Source: an uncultured Spartobacteria bacterium (GTDB lineage: Bacteria; Verrucomicrobiota; Verrucomicrobiia; Chthoniobacterales; Chthoniobacteraceae). From it: DNA of 39,332 nt. Below, piece by piece: positions 27,749 through 36,892 of this stretch. The DNA is taken from the NCBI GenBank assembly GCA_903929475.1, contig CAIYUV010000041.1, forward strand, positions 1 to 39,332. Reading direction: 5' to 3'. The notes under the pieces were generated by a model. That model saw only the letters and a program-made list of their open reading frames with translations. It was not told the DNA's origin and did no database searches. A program made the translations under genes and the position numbers. The number at the start of each line of letters is the position of its first letter. The first letter of the stretch is position 1.

Positions 27749-28471
27749 TCACTCGAATTTTTTTGCGAGCGCGGCGTCGGGCGGTGCGCCGAGTTCGAGC
27801 GCCTTTTCGTAGTGACGCCGCGCAAGCTCGATGGAGGCCGGGACGCGCTGCATATAGAGGACGGCGAGGTTGTAGTGGGCGTCGGCAAATTTCGGATCGA
27901 GTTCGATGGCACGGCGCAACTCATCCTCGCCTGCGGAATACCATCCTTTGCGACCAAGCGTGACGCCGAGGAATTGATGCGCCTGCGGATTCTTTGGCGC
28001 ATAGAGAACGGCCTGTGCGAGGTGGGCGAGTGCGGCGTCGAGCTTCTCCAGTTGATAGGCGTTGATACCGAGGACGAGCCACGCGGCTGCGTTCTCGGGG
28101 TCTTTGCTGATGATTTGTTTGAGGTGGCGATCCGAACTGTCGAATTGTTTCAACCGCTGTTCGACGAGGGCGAGATTGAGGAGCGCCGGGGCGTTGTCCG
28201 GAGCGAGTTGCAGGACTTTTTCGAAGCCGAACTTTGCCGTGACGAGTTCGCCCCTTTGAAATGCTTCAAGCGCGTCATTGTGGAGTTTTTGCGCCTCGTC
28301 TTTTTGCGCAGCATCGGGCGCGGGCTTTGTGTTCGGAACCGCTGGCGCCGCCTTTGCCGGGGGCGGCGTGGTCTTTTGCGATAACTTCCGTTTTTCCACC
28401 GCGGCCGCCGTGCAGCAGAATGCGAAAATGAGCGTCGCTCTAAGGACGAGACCCGGAAATGATGCGATCAT
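27749..28471 (-). CDS. Exported TPR protein
   Basis: 240 residues. A hydrophobic N-terminus (LVLRATLIFAFCCTAAA) acts as a signal sequence and could be a lipoprotein-type signal given the Cys pair. A Pro/Ala/Lys linker follows, then about four TPRs: ALEAFQRGELVTAKFGFEKV, LVEQRLKQFDSSDRHLKQI, INAYQLEKLDAALAHLAQA and LRRAIELDPKFADAHYNLA. It is probably a periplasmic scaffold. Its ATG overlaps the proC stop (ATGA at 28468-28471), so translation is coupled. The D,D-carboxypeptidase gene follows 49 bases later. Confidence 0.85.
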   Translation of the reverse strand: MIASFPGLVLRATLIFAFCCTAAAVEKRKLSQKTTPPPAKAAPAVPNTKPAPDAAQKDEAQKLHNDALEAFQRGELVTAKFGFEKVLQLAPDNAPALLNLALVEQRLKQFDSSDRHLKQIISKDPENAAAWLVLGINAYQLEKLDAALAHLAQAVLYAPKNPQAHQFLGVTLGRKGWYSAGEDELRRAIELDPKFADAHYNLAVLYMQRVPASIELARRHYEKALELGAPPDAALAKKFE

Positions 28472-29316
28472 TTCGCGGAGCCGAGTTCGCGCGCACGTTG
28501 TGTGGCGGCGCGGACGGCGGCGATGAGTGCGGAGCGGATGCCGGCTTTTTCCAATGCCTCAAGCCCCGCGATGGTGGTGCCGCCGGGGCTGGTAACCTGA
28601 TCGCGCAACGCGGCGGGATGCAGGCTGCTTTTCAAAACCATTTCGGCGGAGCCGGCGACGGTTTGCGCGGCGAGCTGAAGCGCGAGATCGCGCGGCAGTC
28701 CCATGAGCACTCCGCCGTCGGCGAGGGCCTCGATGATGGTATAGATGTAGGCGGGGCCGCTGCCGCTGAGACCGGTGACAGCATCGAGCAGTTCCTCTTT
28801 CACCTGCACGGCGAGGCCGACGCTGCCGAAGATTTTTCGGGCGACATCCGCGTCGGCGGCGGTGGCGGTGGTTCCGCAGGAAAATGCGGCGGCGCCTGCG
28901 CCGATGAGGGCGGGCGTGTTCGGCATCACGCGGATGATGCGCAGTCGTTCACTACCGGCGGCCTCGAGTTTTGAAATCGGGAGTCCGGCGACGATGGAGA
29001 TGAGGAGCTTGGTCTGCTTGCCGCCTTCGCTGCGCCACGCCCAGCTCATCGAGCTTTCCATTTGCTGACCGGGAATTTGCTGGATGGCGATGAGCGCGTC
29101 TCCGGGTTTCACAGCGAGAACGATGGCTTCGCTGGCTGCGAAGACTTCGGCGTTGCTCGCGGCGGCGGTGATGCCGGTGTCCTTCGCAAGTTTTTCCGCG
29201 ACGCCCGAAATGGCATCGCTCGCGATGATATCGCTGGGCTGGGAGACGCCCGCCTTGATGACGCCGTGGACGAGTGCAGTGGCCATTTTGCCTGAGCCGA
29301 TAAAGCCGAGTTTCAT
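28468..29316 (-). CDS. proC: Pyrroline-5-carboxylate reductase
   Basis: 282 residues. ProC makes proline from pyrroline-5-carboxylate with NAD(P)H. The N-terminal Rossmann motif is GFIGSGKMATAL (4-15). VLAVKPGD, SIVAGLPISKLE, IRVMPNTPALIGAGAAAF and the ProC signature stretch GLSGSGPAYIYTIIEAL with ALADGGVLMGLPRDLA are present, as is QVTSPGGTTIAGLEALE near the end. There is a small insert (MESSMSWAWRSEGGKQT) between strands in the N-terminal domain, slightly longer than E. coli ProC. It heads a coupled set with the TPR gene. No Shine-Dalgarno sequence is seen. Confidence 0.96.
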   Translation of the reverse strand: MKLGFIGSGKMATALVHGVIKAGVSQPSDIIASDAISGVAEKLAKDTGITAAASNAEVFAASEAIVLAVKPGDALIAIQQIPGQQMESSMSWAWRSEGGKQTKLLISIVAGLPISKLEAAGSERLRIIRVMPNTPALIGAGAAAFSCGTTATAADADVARKIFGSVGLAVQVKEELLDAVTGLSGSGPAYIYTIIEALADGGVLMGLPRDLALQLAAQTVAGSAEMVLKSSLHPAALRDQVTSPGGTTIAGLEALEKAGIRSALIAAVRAATQRARELGSAK

Positions 29317-29370
29317 GCGCGGAGGAGATAGCGGACGCTGCGGGGAATGGAAGCAAATGCCGCCGGAGAA

Positions 29371-32300
29371 TCAGGGCACCCATGCGGTGACGATGCCCTT
29401 CGTATTGTCGGTGAAGACCGCGAGCGCTGCGTAGCCGCTTGCGAAATTCGCGGAGTGGCACTGCCCTATCGAGCCGAGGACGGCACCGAGCATGGTGAAT
29501 GATTTGATGGTCTTCGTCGCCCCGCTCACTTGCACGGTCGCGCCCTTGCGTATAGCGAGGTAGAGCGTGCCATTGCTGCCCTCGGCCCACAGGCCCGTGT
29601 CATTGGCGCCGGTGACGACGCCTTTTTGCGGCTTGAGCGTGGCGACGAATGCGACGCCGTCGTTGCCGCTGCCCGTCCATGCAAAGGATTTAAAGAGATT
29701 GAAAGCGGCTCCGTTTGTGCCGGGTGCTGTAAATCCTTTGCGAGCCAGGATTCCGAGTGATCCGGCCGGATTGACCCGCCAGAGAATTGTGTCACTTGCA
29801 GAAGTTACGCCGCCGAGTTTTGGCAGCAGCTTGCTGATAAATGCGACACGGTTGGAAACTCCACCCACGGAGTCGCTGAAGCTGCCATACGCAGCGCCGC
29901 CGAGGTTCTGTATCGTCCTCCCTTCACGTGCGGTGACGCTGAGCACGCCTGCCGCGCTGCGCGAAAGAATCACGCTGTCGCTGGCGGCGGGCGCGACGAT
30001 TTTCGCCTGCACAGTGATGCTGCCGTCGTCGGAAAACGTGGGCAAATTGAACGACGCGACGGGCGTGCCGATTTCCGGAACGCCGATGCCGGTGCGCAAA
30101 ATCGTGTCCTTGCTTCCATCGCTGTTGACTCGGATGAGGGCCGAGCTTTTGTCGGTGAAACTGACACGTGCGAGCGCGGCGCCGGTATTGTTAAAGCCGC
30201 GCCGCTGATCGAGCGTGCCAGTGCCACCGGGACCGAAGACAACGAAAGTTTTTACCGTTTTCAAAGAACCCGCGACATTGATCTGGCTGCCGTTCCGCAT
30301 GAGAAGCGCGACGCTGCCCGTGCCGTCCTCGCGCCAGAGTGTAAAGCTGCTGGCGGCGGTGACTCCGCCTTTGCCGGGCGCGAGGTTGGTAGTGAAAATC
30401 ACCCGTCCGTCGTCCGGCAGTGCGATGTCGAGGAACTTGGAAAATTGCGCCCCTGCAATGCCCGGGGCATTTCCCTGTGTCCGCGCCACGAGACGCATCG
30501 CGTTTCCGTCGTGCGCCCAGATTCCATCGCCCGTGCCCTTCGGGGCAGCGAGGAGGCTGCCCGCGAAGGCAATGTCACCGACGGAACTGACGATGGGGTT
30601 GCCGAATTTGGAAAAATTCAGCGTGGTTCCCGCTGCGGGGCTTCCTTCGTGGACGAGCATGGCGGGCGCGTCCCCGAAGAAAATGCCACTGTGCATTTTT
30701 TTGTCGGGTGAACGATACGTCGCGCTGAACGCGGTGCGGCCATTCGCAGTGATGGACGGCTGTCCTATATTTTGAAATACCGCGCCCGCAGGTTCGCCGG
30801 GGACCGCGCCATTTTTTGAAACAATGCCATAGGCGGCGGGCTGCGTGATGCGGACGGTGACGTGACCGACGGCTGTGGTGTTCACCGCGTTCTTCACGGT
30901 GTAGGTGAAGGTATCGCTGTCGAAAAAATTCGCGCCGGGTGTGTATGTAACCTGGGTCTTGTCCGCGCTGATGGCGACGGTGCCGCGTGCGCCGTCGGTT
31001 ACGGAAACGATGGTGAGCCGCGGGGCTGCGTCGGGATCGCTGTCATTGGCCAGCACGCTGGCGGCGACGCCGGGGGCGATGGTATCGTCATGGGTGATGA
31101 TCGGATCGGCGACAGGCGCAATGTTGATCGAGACGGTCGAGGGGGAGGAGAAGCCGTAGCCGTCGTAGACATTGAAAGTGAAAGAATCCCCTCCATTATA
31201 ATTAGAGGCAGGCGTGTAGGTGAGATTCGGCGCAGTGCCGCTGAGCATTCCGTGCGCGGGCTGGGTGACGACGCTGAAAGTAAGCGTGTCGTTGTCGCCG
31301 TCCACGCCGCCCAGCGTAATGCTGGTAGGCACATCCTCATCCATGTTGACGGTCTGCGGGGTTGCCGTCGGCGCTATGTTCAGCGTGAGGACGGCGTCAT
31401 TGCTGGTGACGGGCGTGACGCCATTGCTGATGACGACTTTATAAGCGCCGAGATCGCCATTCGTGATGGAAGCGATGTCGTAGGAAGACGAGGTGGCGTT
31501 GTTGATCGGCGCATTGTCCTTGAACCATTGGTAGGTGTAGGCGCCGGGAGTCTGGAGTGCGACGGTGAATGTGACCGGCTGGCCGAGATTGTTGTGCTGG
31601 CTCTTCGGCTGCGTGGCGATGACGGCGGGCGGGAAGTTCGTGATAAATTGCAGCTCGGTGCCAGTGATGGAAAACGCGCCGGTGACTCCGCTGGCGAGAT
31701 TCGTCGCAGTGAAGTCAGCGTCAGAAAAATTCGTCGAGCCGAACGTCGCCAGCGTGTAGGTGCGGCCTGCTTCGCCGCCGCCGCCGAAATCAAAAACCCA
31801 CGTGCCGCTGGCTGGGGATTTTTCAAATAAACCGGAGCCCAGATCGAGCATGTCCGACTGGCCGCTGGCTCCGAGATCAAATTTTGCCACGGCACCACTG
31901 CGCCACAGCAGGCTGCTGGCCGAAAGAATACCGATGTCATTCACGCCCGGCTGAAGATTCGAGCCCGATTCGAGGACGATGGCATCCAGCGAACCGTCAC
32001 CCGCGAGCGTGGATCCGTTTTTTACAATCGTGGCAAATGAAGATGAGTTGTCCGTGGTGACGAGCAGCGTGCCCTCCTCGATGATGGTTGCGCCGAGGTA
32101 GGTGTTGCCGCTGACGCTCGCAAGTTCGAGTGTTCCATCGCCGGTTTTCAGCAGATCATTGTAGGCATTTCCGGAGACGACGCCGGTGATGCGGGCGCTG
32201 TCGGCGGTCGAACCCGGGTTGTCCACGACGCGGATTTCGCGTGCGTTGTAAGTCGTTAAAGCAACGCTCCCGGCGGACACCACGTCCGTGAGTGAAAGAT

Positions 32301-34644
32301 TATCGCTCCATGTGACGCGATGGGTCGCCGTCTTGCTGCCGAAAATGAGCGCGTGCCCGGCGCGGACAAAACCTACGTCCTCCCATTGAATATTCGTCGA
32401 CCCCGGACCGTTGAAGTCGAGCGTCACGTCAGCTCCGTATGCCGCAAGACCGCCGCTGCCCCTGTCCACGCTGACCTGGACGTTTGATGCCGTGGTCGCA
32501 TCGAAGACGACTCCGGACCAGTTGAGTGAGTTCGCGCCGAAGCTGATGCTTCGGCTGAAAGTTCCACCGCCCGCGATTTCGAGCGTGCCTCCGCGCAGAC
32601 GGATTTCATTCGACGGCAAGCTTGCACCGGGTGTCGCACGCACGATGCCTTCGTTGATCACAACAGGATTCGGCAGCGAGGCGTTGCCCGCGTGGGTGAG
32701 CACGAGCGTGCCCGCACCGCTTTTTACGACCGGCTGGCCGGCTGCGTTCTGAACGAGGCTTGCGCTTACGGTGAGGGTTGCCTTTTCCACATGGAAAAAA
32801 CGAGCGCTTCCGCCTGCGATTCCCCCGGTGCTGCTTGCAGCAATCGTGTAATCCGTCGCACCCGCGAGCAGAAAAGCGGTGCAGGCAAGGTCCCCGGCTC
32901 CCGCGATGGTGAGCGACTGACCGGGGGCGCCCGGAACGATGCGTATCGAATTCACCGCGAAAGCCGCCACGGGAGTGGTTGCATTTCCAGTGATCAGCGC
33001 GTTGGCATTGGCATCCAAGCTCGAACTCCACGCGGAAGTTGCCACGGCTTTCACCCCGGATGTGTTGTCGTAAGTGGCGAAGCCGGTGCTGTTGACTGTT
33101 GCCCATCCGGTGGAGGCCGTGCCCGAGGTTGCGTTGAGCAGACCACCCGGATTCAGCGGCACGAAGAAGGCACCGTTGCTCAGAAAAATGTGCGGGTTGT
33201 TGCCTGTATTTCCGAGCGTCAGCGGGTTGCCCGCTCCGTCACAGGCGCTGAAGTCCACGGTCGAGAATTGTTGCAGCGTGCTTTGGTCACGGGAGTAGGA
33301 TTGGAAGCGCAAGTCCGTGGATGCCGTGCCGCCCGCATTGTGCGTGACAGAAATGTTGAGATGCCCCGAGCGCGGGTTGCTCTCCGTTCCGCCGGTCAAT
33401 TTCGCATTCAAAGAGCCGAGTTGCAGACGCCCGGTCACTTCACTCGATCCGGATGTGTTGCCGATAAGATTCAGCGTGCCGCCGCCGATGCTTTCCATCC
33501 CCGAGCTGCTCGGCGACCCGTCGCGCAGACGCCCGCTCCCCGCTACGTTGTTCGCCGTGTTGTCGAGAATGAACGTGCCTCCATTGAAAATGATCGCGCC
33601 ATTCGTCACCTGGCTCGCGATGCTCGCGCTGCCCGCAAGCTTCAGCGTGGCACCGCGCCCGACGGCCACATCCTTGTAAATGCTCACCGTTCCGCTCAGC
33701 GTCTGCGTGCCCGTCCCGCGCACAGCGAGTTTTCCCGAGTCATTCCCCGCGCCGTAAGGCCCCGGCAGCGTCAGCGCACCGTCAAACACTCCGCTCGATT
33801 GCGAATCCGAGAGCGCCGTGATCACAATATCGTAGTTGTCTATCGCCTGCGTGCCCGTGCCCACGGCCGTCGCCAGCACAGTGCCCGACCCGCTCAGCGT
33901 CCCGATGCGCAGCGATGTGTCGTAAGCACCGGTCTGGTCTCCGTTGTCGCGCTTAATCGTCAGCACCGCCCCCGCATTGAGAATCACCGGATTGGCCCGC
34001 AACGCCGTCGAACCAGACTGCGCGTTGTTATTAAAACGCACCGTCCCTCCGACCGCCTGCAAACGCCCGACCCACCGGTTGTCCGAAGAAGCAATCGTCG
34101 CCGGCAGCACCGGCAGCGTCCCGAAACGCAGCGTCGAACTCCCCGTCTTGAAAACATCCCCGAAACTCGTCACACCCCCATTCAGCGTCACCGTCCCCGT
34201 CCCGTTCCCTCCCACCGCCAGCGTCGCATCGTTCCCGAACTCCACCGGCGTGTTCATAGTCACACTCCCCGTGTCATTCACCATAATCTGCGAAATCGCG
34301 CTCATAAAACGCAGCCCGTTCCCCGTAATCAAATGACTGGCCCCCGACGCCCCCGCGTCCGTCGCAGTAATAATGAGCTGATCCAGTTCAAAAGGCACCG
34401 CCGCGACATCATTCGTCGCCGTGTAAGGCAGCGCCACACTCCCGCCAAAAGTCAGTGTATCCATCGCATCCAACCCTCCCGGAGCCGCACCTCCCCAGTT
34501 CGCGCCATTGCTCCACGCCCCCGTCACATTGCCCCACGTATAATTCCCCGCGCGCACCGTGCCGCACAAGGCAAACAACACCACCCCCGTCACAAGCGCC
34601 AGCAGTCGAAAACGGAGAGATTTACAGGAAATCGTGGGAATCAT
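29371..34644 (-). CDS. Giant exported protein with autotransporter-type beta-strand repeats, Ig-like, cadherin-like and propeller-like regions
   Basis: 1757 residues from the chosen ATG. A signal peptide (LLALVTGVVLFALCGTVRAG) comes first. Residues about 30-1000 are a glycine/threonine-rich beta-helix with passenger repeats (for example KTGDGTLELASVSGNTYLGA and VKSGAGTLVLTHAGN). About 1001-1088 is an Ig-like domain (YTYQWFKDNAPINNATSSS). About 1088-1265 holds two cadherin-like/Ig-type repeats (TLTFSVVTQPAHGMLSG, SVLANDSDPDAAPRL). About 1268-1757 has repeated strands of the kind FSKFG-DDGRVIF-GGVTAASSFTLW-LLMRNG, suggesting a propeller. There is no C-terminal translocator barrel or sorting motif. 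It is a likely surface or secreted adhesion or polymer-binding protein. A start at 34758 is possible but lacks a clean signal peptide. Confidence 0.82.
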   Translation of the reverse strand: MIPTISCKSLRFRLLALVTGVVLFALCGTVRAGNYTWGNVTGAWSNGANWGGAAPGGLDAMDTLTFGGSVALPYTATNDVAAVPFELDQLIITATDAGASGASHLITGNGLRFMSAISQIMVNDTGSVTMNTPVEFGNDATLAVGGNGTGTVTLNGGVTSFGDVFKTGSSTLRFGTLPVLPATIASSDNRWVGRLQAVGGTVRFNNNAQSGSTALRANPVILNAGAVLTIKRDNGDQTGAYDTSLRIGTLSGSGTVLATAVGTGTQAIDNYDIVITALSDSQSSGVFDGALTLPGPYGAGNDSGKLAVRGTGTQTLSGTVSIYKDVAVGRGATLKLAGSASIASQVTNGAIIFNGGTFILDNTANNVAGSGRLRDGSPSSSGMESIGGGTLNLIGNTSGSSEVTGRLQLGSLNAKLTGGTESNPRSGHLNISVTHNAGGTASTDLRFQSYSRDQSTLQQFSTVDFSACDGAGNPLTLGNTGNNPHIFLSNGAFFVPLNPGGLLNATSGTASTGWATVNSTGFATYDNTSGVKAVATSAWSSSLDANANALITGNATTPVAAFAVNSIRIVPGAPGQSLTIAGAGDLACTAFLLAGATDYTIAASSTGGIAGGSARFFHVEKATLTVSASLVQNAAGQPVVKSGAGTLVLTHAGNASLPNPVVINEGIVRATPGASLPSNEIRLRGGTLEIAGGGTFSRSISFGANSLNWSGVVFDATTASNVQVSVDRGSGGLAAYGADVTLDFNGPGSTNIQWEDVGFVRAGHALIFGSKTATHRVTWSDNLSLTDVVSAGSVALTTYNAREIRVVDNPGSTADSARITGVVSGNAYNDLLKTGDGTLELASVSGNTYLGATIIEEGTLLVTTDNSSSFATIVKNGSTLAGDGSLDAIVLESGSNLQPGVNDIGILSASSLLWRSGAVAKFDLGASGQSDMLDLGSGLFEKSPASGTWVFDFGGGGEAGRTYTLATFGSTNFSDADFTATNLASGVTGAFSITGTELQFITNFPPAVIATQPKSQHNNLGQPVTFTVALQTPGAYTYQWFKDNAPINNATSSSYDIASITNGDLGAYKVVISNGVTPVTSNDAVLTLNIAPTATPQTVNMDEDVPTSITLGGVDGDNDTLTFSVVTQPAHGMLSGTAPNLTYTPASNYNGGDSFTFNVYDGYGFSSPSTVSINIAPVADPIITHDDTIAPGVAASVLANDSDPDAAPRLTIVSVTDGARGTVAISADKTQVTYTPGANFFDSDTFTYTVKNAVNTTAVGHVTVRITQPAAYGIVSKNGAVPGEPAGAVFQNIGQPSITANGRTAFSATYRSPDKKMHSGIFFGDAPAMLVHEGSPAAGTTLNFSKFGNPIVSSVGDIAFAGSLLAAPKGTGDGIWAHDGNAMRLVARTQGNAPGIAGAQFSKFLDIALPDDGRVIFTTNLAPGKGGVTAASSFTLWREDGTGSVALLMRNGSQINVAGSLKTVKTFVVFGPGGTGTLDQRRGFNNTGAALARVSFTDKSSALIRVNSDGSKDTILRTGIGVPEIGTPVASFNLPTFSDDGSITVQAKIVAPAASDSVILSRSAAGVLSVTAREGRTIQNLGGAAYGSFSDSVGGVSNRVAFISKLLPKLGGVTSASDTILWRVNPAGSLGILARKGFTAPGTNGAAFNLFKSFAWTGSGNDGVAFVATLKPQKGVVTGANDTGLWAEGSNGTLYLAIRKGATVQVSGATKTIKSFTMLGAVLGSIGQCHSANFASGYAALAVFTDNTKGIVTAWVP

Positions 34645-34929
34645 ACGGGAAAAGAACAGCACCAATAGTGCAATATTAAGAATTGGCAGCAAAAAGATGC
34701 CACAAATCTCCATGAAAACATCCTCATCCGCCCCTCGGATGCGGCCGAAGACTGCCACTCGAACCGCTCAACTCTGCGCACCCGCACCTGCGGCGGCGGC
34801 GGTGTGAAAGGCGGAAGGGCACTTGTGAATCGTGATTGGTGACTGGTGAATGGCAGGGAAGCCGCCTCCGGGAAAGAGCCCGTCCATCCCCGTCCATAAA
34901 GACCATCCCGTCCCCAGAGCCACCCCGCC
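34645..34929. other. Leader region upstream of the giant surface-protein gene
   Basis: The sequence between the surface-protein ATG and array C holds no supported gene. It includes a possible N-terminal extension of the surface protein (to 34758) and a run of C/G-poor and C-rich segments. I see no clear promoter pair or terminator. A promoter for the surface-protein gene should be here or within the array. Confidence 0.35.
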
Positions 34930-35202
34930 AGCCGACAGAGAGCCCTCTCTGACGTGAGCGAGACCCTCTCTGACGCGAGCGAGACCTTCTCTGACGCGAG
35001 CGAGACCTTCTCTGACGCGAGCGAGACCTTCTCTGACGTGAGCGAGACCTTCTCTGACGCGAGCGAGACCTTCTCTGATTCGAGCAATGCGACCACTTGT
35101 CAGACCAGTGGGGCCGATTGTCCGGGCAATGGGGCATCTTGTCCGACCAGATGCGCATATTGCCCGGCCAGACGGGCATCTTTCCCGCTTTCACGGGGGG
35201 TG
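34930..35202. repeat. Tandem array C, 21-bp units of two kinds in one phase
   Basis: Thirteen 21-bp units are placed at 34930, 34951, 34972, 34993, 35014, 35035, 35056, 35077, 35098, 35119, 35140, 35161 and 35182. The first seven carry GAGCGAGACC and TTCTCT cores, several identical. The last five have a different core (TGTCCG.CCAG or GGGCA) but keep the same 21-base register. No spacer sequences separate units. The array ends 8 bases from the stop codon of the minus-strand gene 35211-36284 and lies upstream of the surface-protein gene. Open frames through it are a by-product of the period. Confidence 0.9.
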
Positions 35203-35210
35203 CTCCAGAG

Positions 35211-36284
35211 TCAGGGCGCGCTCGTGCGGGGGACGGCGGGAGGGACGGGCGATGGAGCCGCTACTCCAGGGGCGGAGGGCGGGGGCGGGAGTGCCGGGGT
35301 TTTGACGAGTTCCTCAAGCTGGGATGCCCACGATTGTGCCTCGGGGTGATGTGGGAAGGATTTCAGCACGTTGAACATTTCGCCGATGGCACGGTTGCGG
35401 AGGCCGAGAAGCAGAACGTCCTGTGCGCGCGCCCAGAATAGCGCCGGACGTTTCACCTGCGTCCATTCGCGCTGTTCGATTTCGAGTTTGCGCTCTGCGG
35501 CAGCGTCGGTTTCGCGCTTGATCTTCATTTCCCAGTATTCAAGCAGCCGTGGGTCCCTGGTGGCGCGGAATTGTGGAAGAATGACGGCCTGGTAAATCCC
35601 CTCCAGATTTCCCGGCGTCATTTCCCATGCAGAAGGCCCGCCTTTTTTCTTCCCGCTGTCATATTCACTGAGCAATTCGCCGAGCTGCAGCCAGCGGGCT
35701 ACGGGACTTTCCGTGATGGGTGTGCGCAGCAACTGCTCGTGCATTCGCTTCACGGCGGATTCCTCAATGACCTGTTTTTGCATCGGGCCTCCGCGCTCGT
35801 GTTCCTTTTTGATTTGGTCGTCGAGGCGGTCTGCCGCCGCTTGGTCCAATTGGAGTTGCTTGGTGTATTCGATGACTTGCGGCAGCAGTTGCTTCACCTC
35901 GACGCCGTTGGAATGCTGGAGCGCAAGCGTGAGCCATTGCAGATGCAGCTTCACTGCGTTTCCGCACAATTTGTTTCCCAGCGCCTCTCCCTCCGCTTCC
36001 TTCCAGTTGTGCATCGCCGTGCCTTCGTTCTTCACACCGTCGAACTGCACCGCCTTCACGGCCTCTTTCCAAAATGCCACAGCCTTCTCTGCGCTCTGCG
36101 ATGCGGCGGAAACCTGGGCGAGCACCTGACTGCGGTGGTTTTTGATCCCCGTTTCGTTGATTTCACGGATTTGTTTGAGAGACTGCAAAATCTGTCCCGA
36201 ATCCAAGGGCGGGACGTCACTGACTTGCGCGAGAGCCTGTGATGCGAATACGGTGATCGTGGCGAGGAGGATCTTTTTTTTCAT
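35211..36284 (-). CDS. Exported protein of unknown function
   Basis: 357 residues. A signal peptide (ILLATITVFASQALA) is followed by a helical, charged body with leucine- and glutamine-rich helices. Examples are LQSLKQIREINETG, QVIEYTKQLQLDQAAADRL and ERKLEIEQREWTQVK. The last 30 residues are Pro/Ala/Val-rich (LPPPPSAPGVAAPSPVPP) and look like a linker or tail. I do not recognise a domain. The middle holds many Trp-containing helices, so a helical-repeat scaffold is possible. Downstream, the stop codon lies 8 bases from array C. Upstream, the ybeY stop is 63 bases away on the same strand. Confidence 0.65.
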   Translation of the reverse strand: MKKKILLATITVFASQALAQVSDVPPLDSGQILQSLKQIREINETGIKNHRSQVLAQVSAASQSAEKAVAFWKEAVKAVQFDGVKNEGTAMHNWKEAEGEALGNKLCGNAVKLHLQWLTLALQHSNGVEVKQLLPQVIEYTKQLQLDQAAADRLDDQIKKEHERGGPMQKQVIEESAVKRMHEQLLRTPITESPVARWLQLGELLSEYDSGKKKGGPSAWEMTPGNLEGIYQAVILPQFRATRDPRLLEYWEMKIKRETDAAAERKLEIEQREWTQVKRPALFWARAQDVLLLGLRNRAIGEMFNVLKSFPHHPEAQSWASQLEELVKTPALPPPPSAPGVAAPSPVPPAVPRTSAP

Positions 36285-36347
36285 GTCGGGAGTGCGGGTG
36301 TGCTTATTAAATGCCCGGAGTCTTCATTTACAGCACAACTTCTCTTC

Positions 36348-36779
36348 TCACTCGATTTTCATCAAGCAGCGCCACACGCGTGCCTGCACTCGGAACATTT
36401 TCTTTTTCGCCACCGCGCTCGTGTCATCGAAGCCATTGAGATGAAGCAGACCGTGGATGATGTAGAGGACAAGTTCGTGCTCCGCACTGTGGCGGTGCTC
36501 TTTCGCGCAGGCGAACGCGGTTTCGGCGCTCACGACGATTTCGCCGTGGTCGAAGGTGATTACGTCCGTCGCCCCGGGGATTCCCATGAATTCCAAGTGG
36601 ACGCGCGCAATCGTCGCGTCGCTCACGACCGCGACATCCACCAGCGGGAGTTTTCGCAGCAAAAATTTTCCGTCGTCGGAGTGCAGGACACATTTGGCGA
36701 GCGCCACGTTCGCCGCGCGCCTCAGCCATGCGAGGTCGAATCGCACTTTGCGCTGCTTGTTCATCACGGAAATCTCCAT
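36348..36779 (-). CDS. ybeY: Endoribonuclease YbeY (rRNA maturation)
   Basis: 143 residues, slightly short for YbeY (about 155). YbeY is a zinc-dependent RNase for 16S rRNA 3' processing and ribosome quality control. The signature is IIHGLLHLNGFDD: His109 and His113 are two metal ligands, but the third, normally His in HGxLHLxGYDH, is Asp119. TDVITFDHGEIVVS is the typical upstream block. The substitution is listed as a finding. It lies 63 bases upstream of the 35211-36284 gene on the same strand and 113 bases from the divergent DUF1080 gene. Confidence 0.85.
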   Translation of the reverse strand: MEISVMNKQRKVRFDLAWLRRAANVALAKCVLHSDDGKFLLRKLPLVDVAVVSDATIARVHLEFMGIPGATDVITFDHGEIVVSAETAFACAKEHRHSAEHELVLYIIHGLLHLNGFDDTSAVAKKKMFRVQARVWRCLMKIE

Positions 36780-36892
36780 CGCCGCGACTTCACGCCAACA
36801 TGGGCATCAATGCGAGCGCCTTTTCACAAGCAAAGCATGGCATCGCTGACGTGCTTGCCGGAGGGCATTTGGCCCGATACACGGGGCGGCCT

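Noticed and set aside
32692-34668. A 658-codon open frame on the plus strand opposite the giant surface protein
   Set aside because: Arg/His/Pro-rich mirror of a GC-rich repetitive gene. The minus frame has a signal peptide and domains; this one has none.
34930-35202. CRISPR array
   Set aside because: Units are contiguous 21-mers with no spacers and no cas genes nearby. The same holds for arrays A and B.
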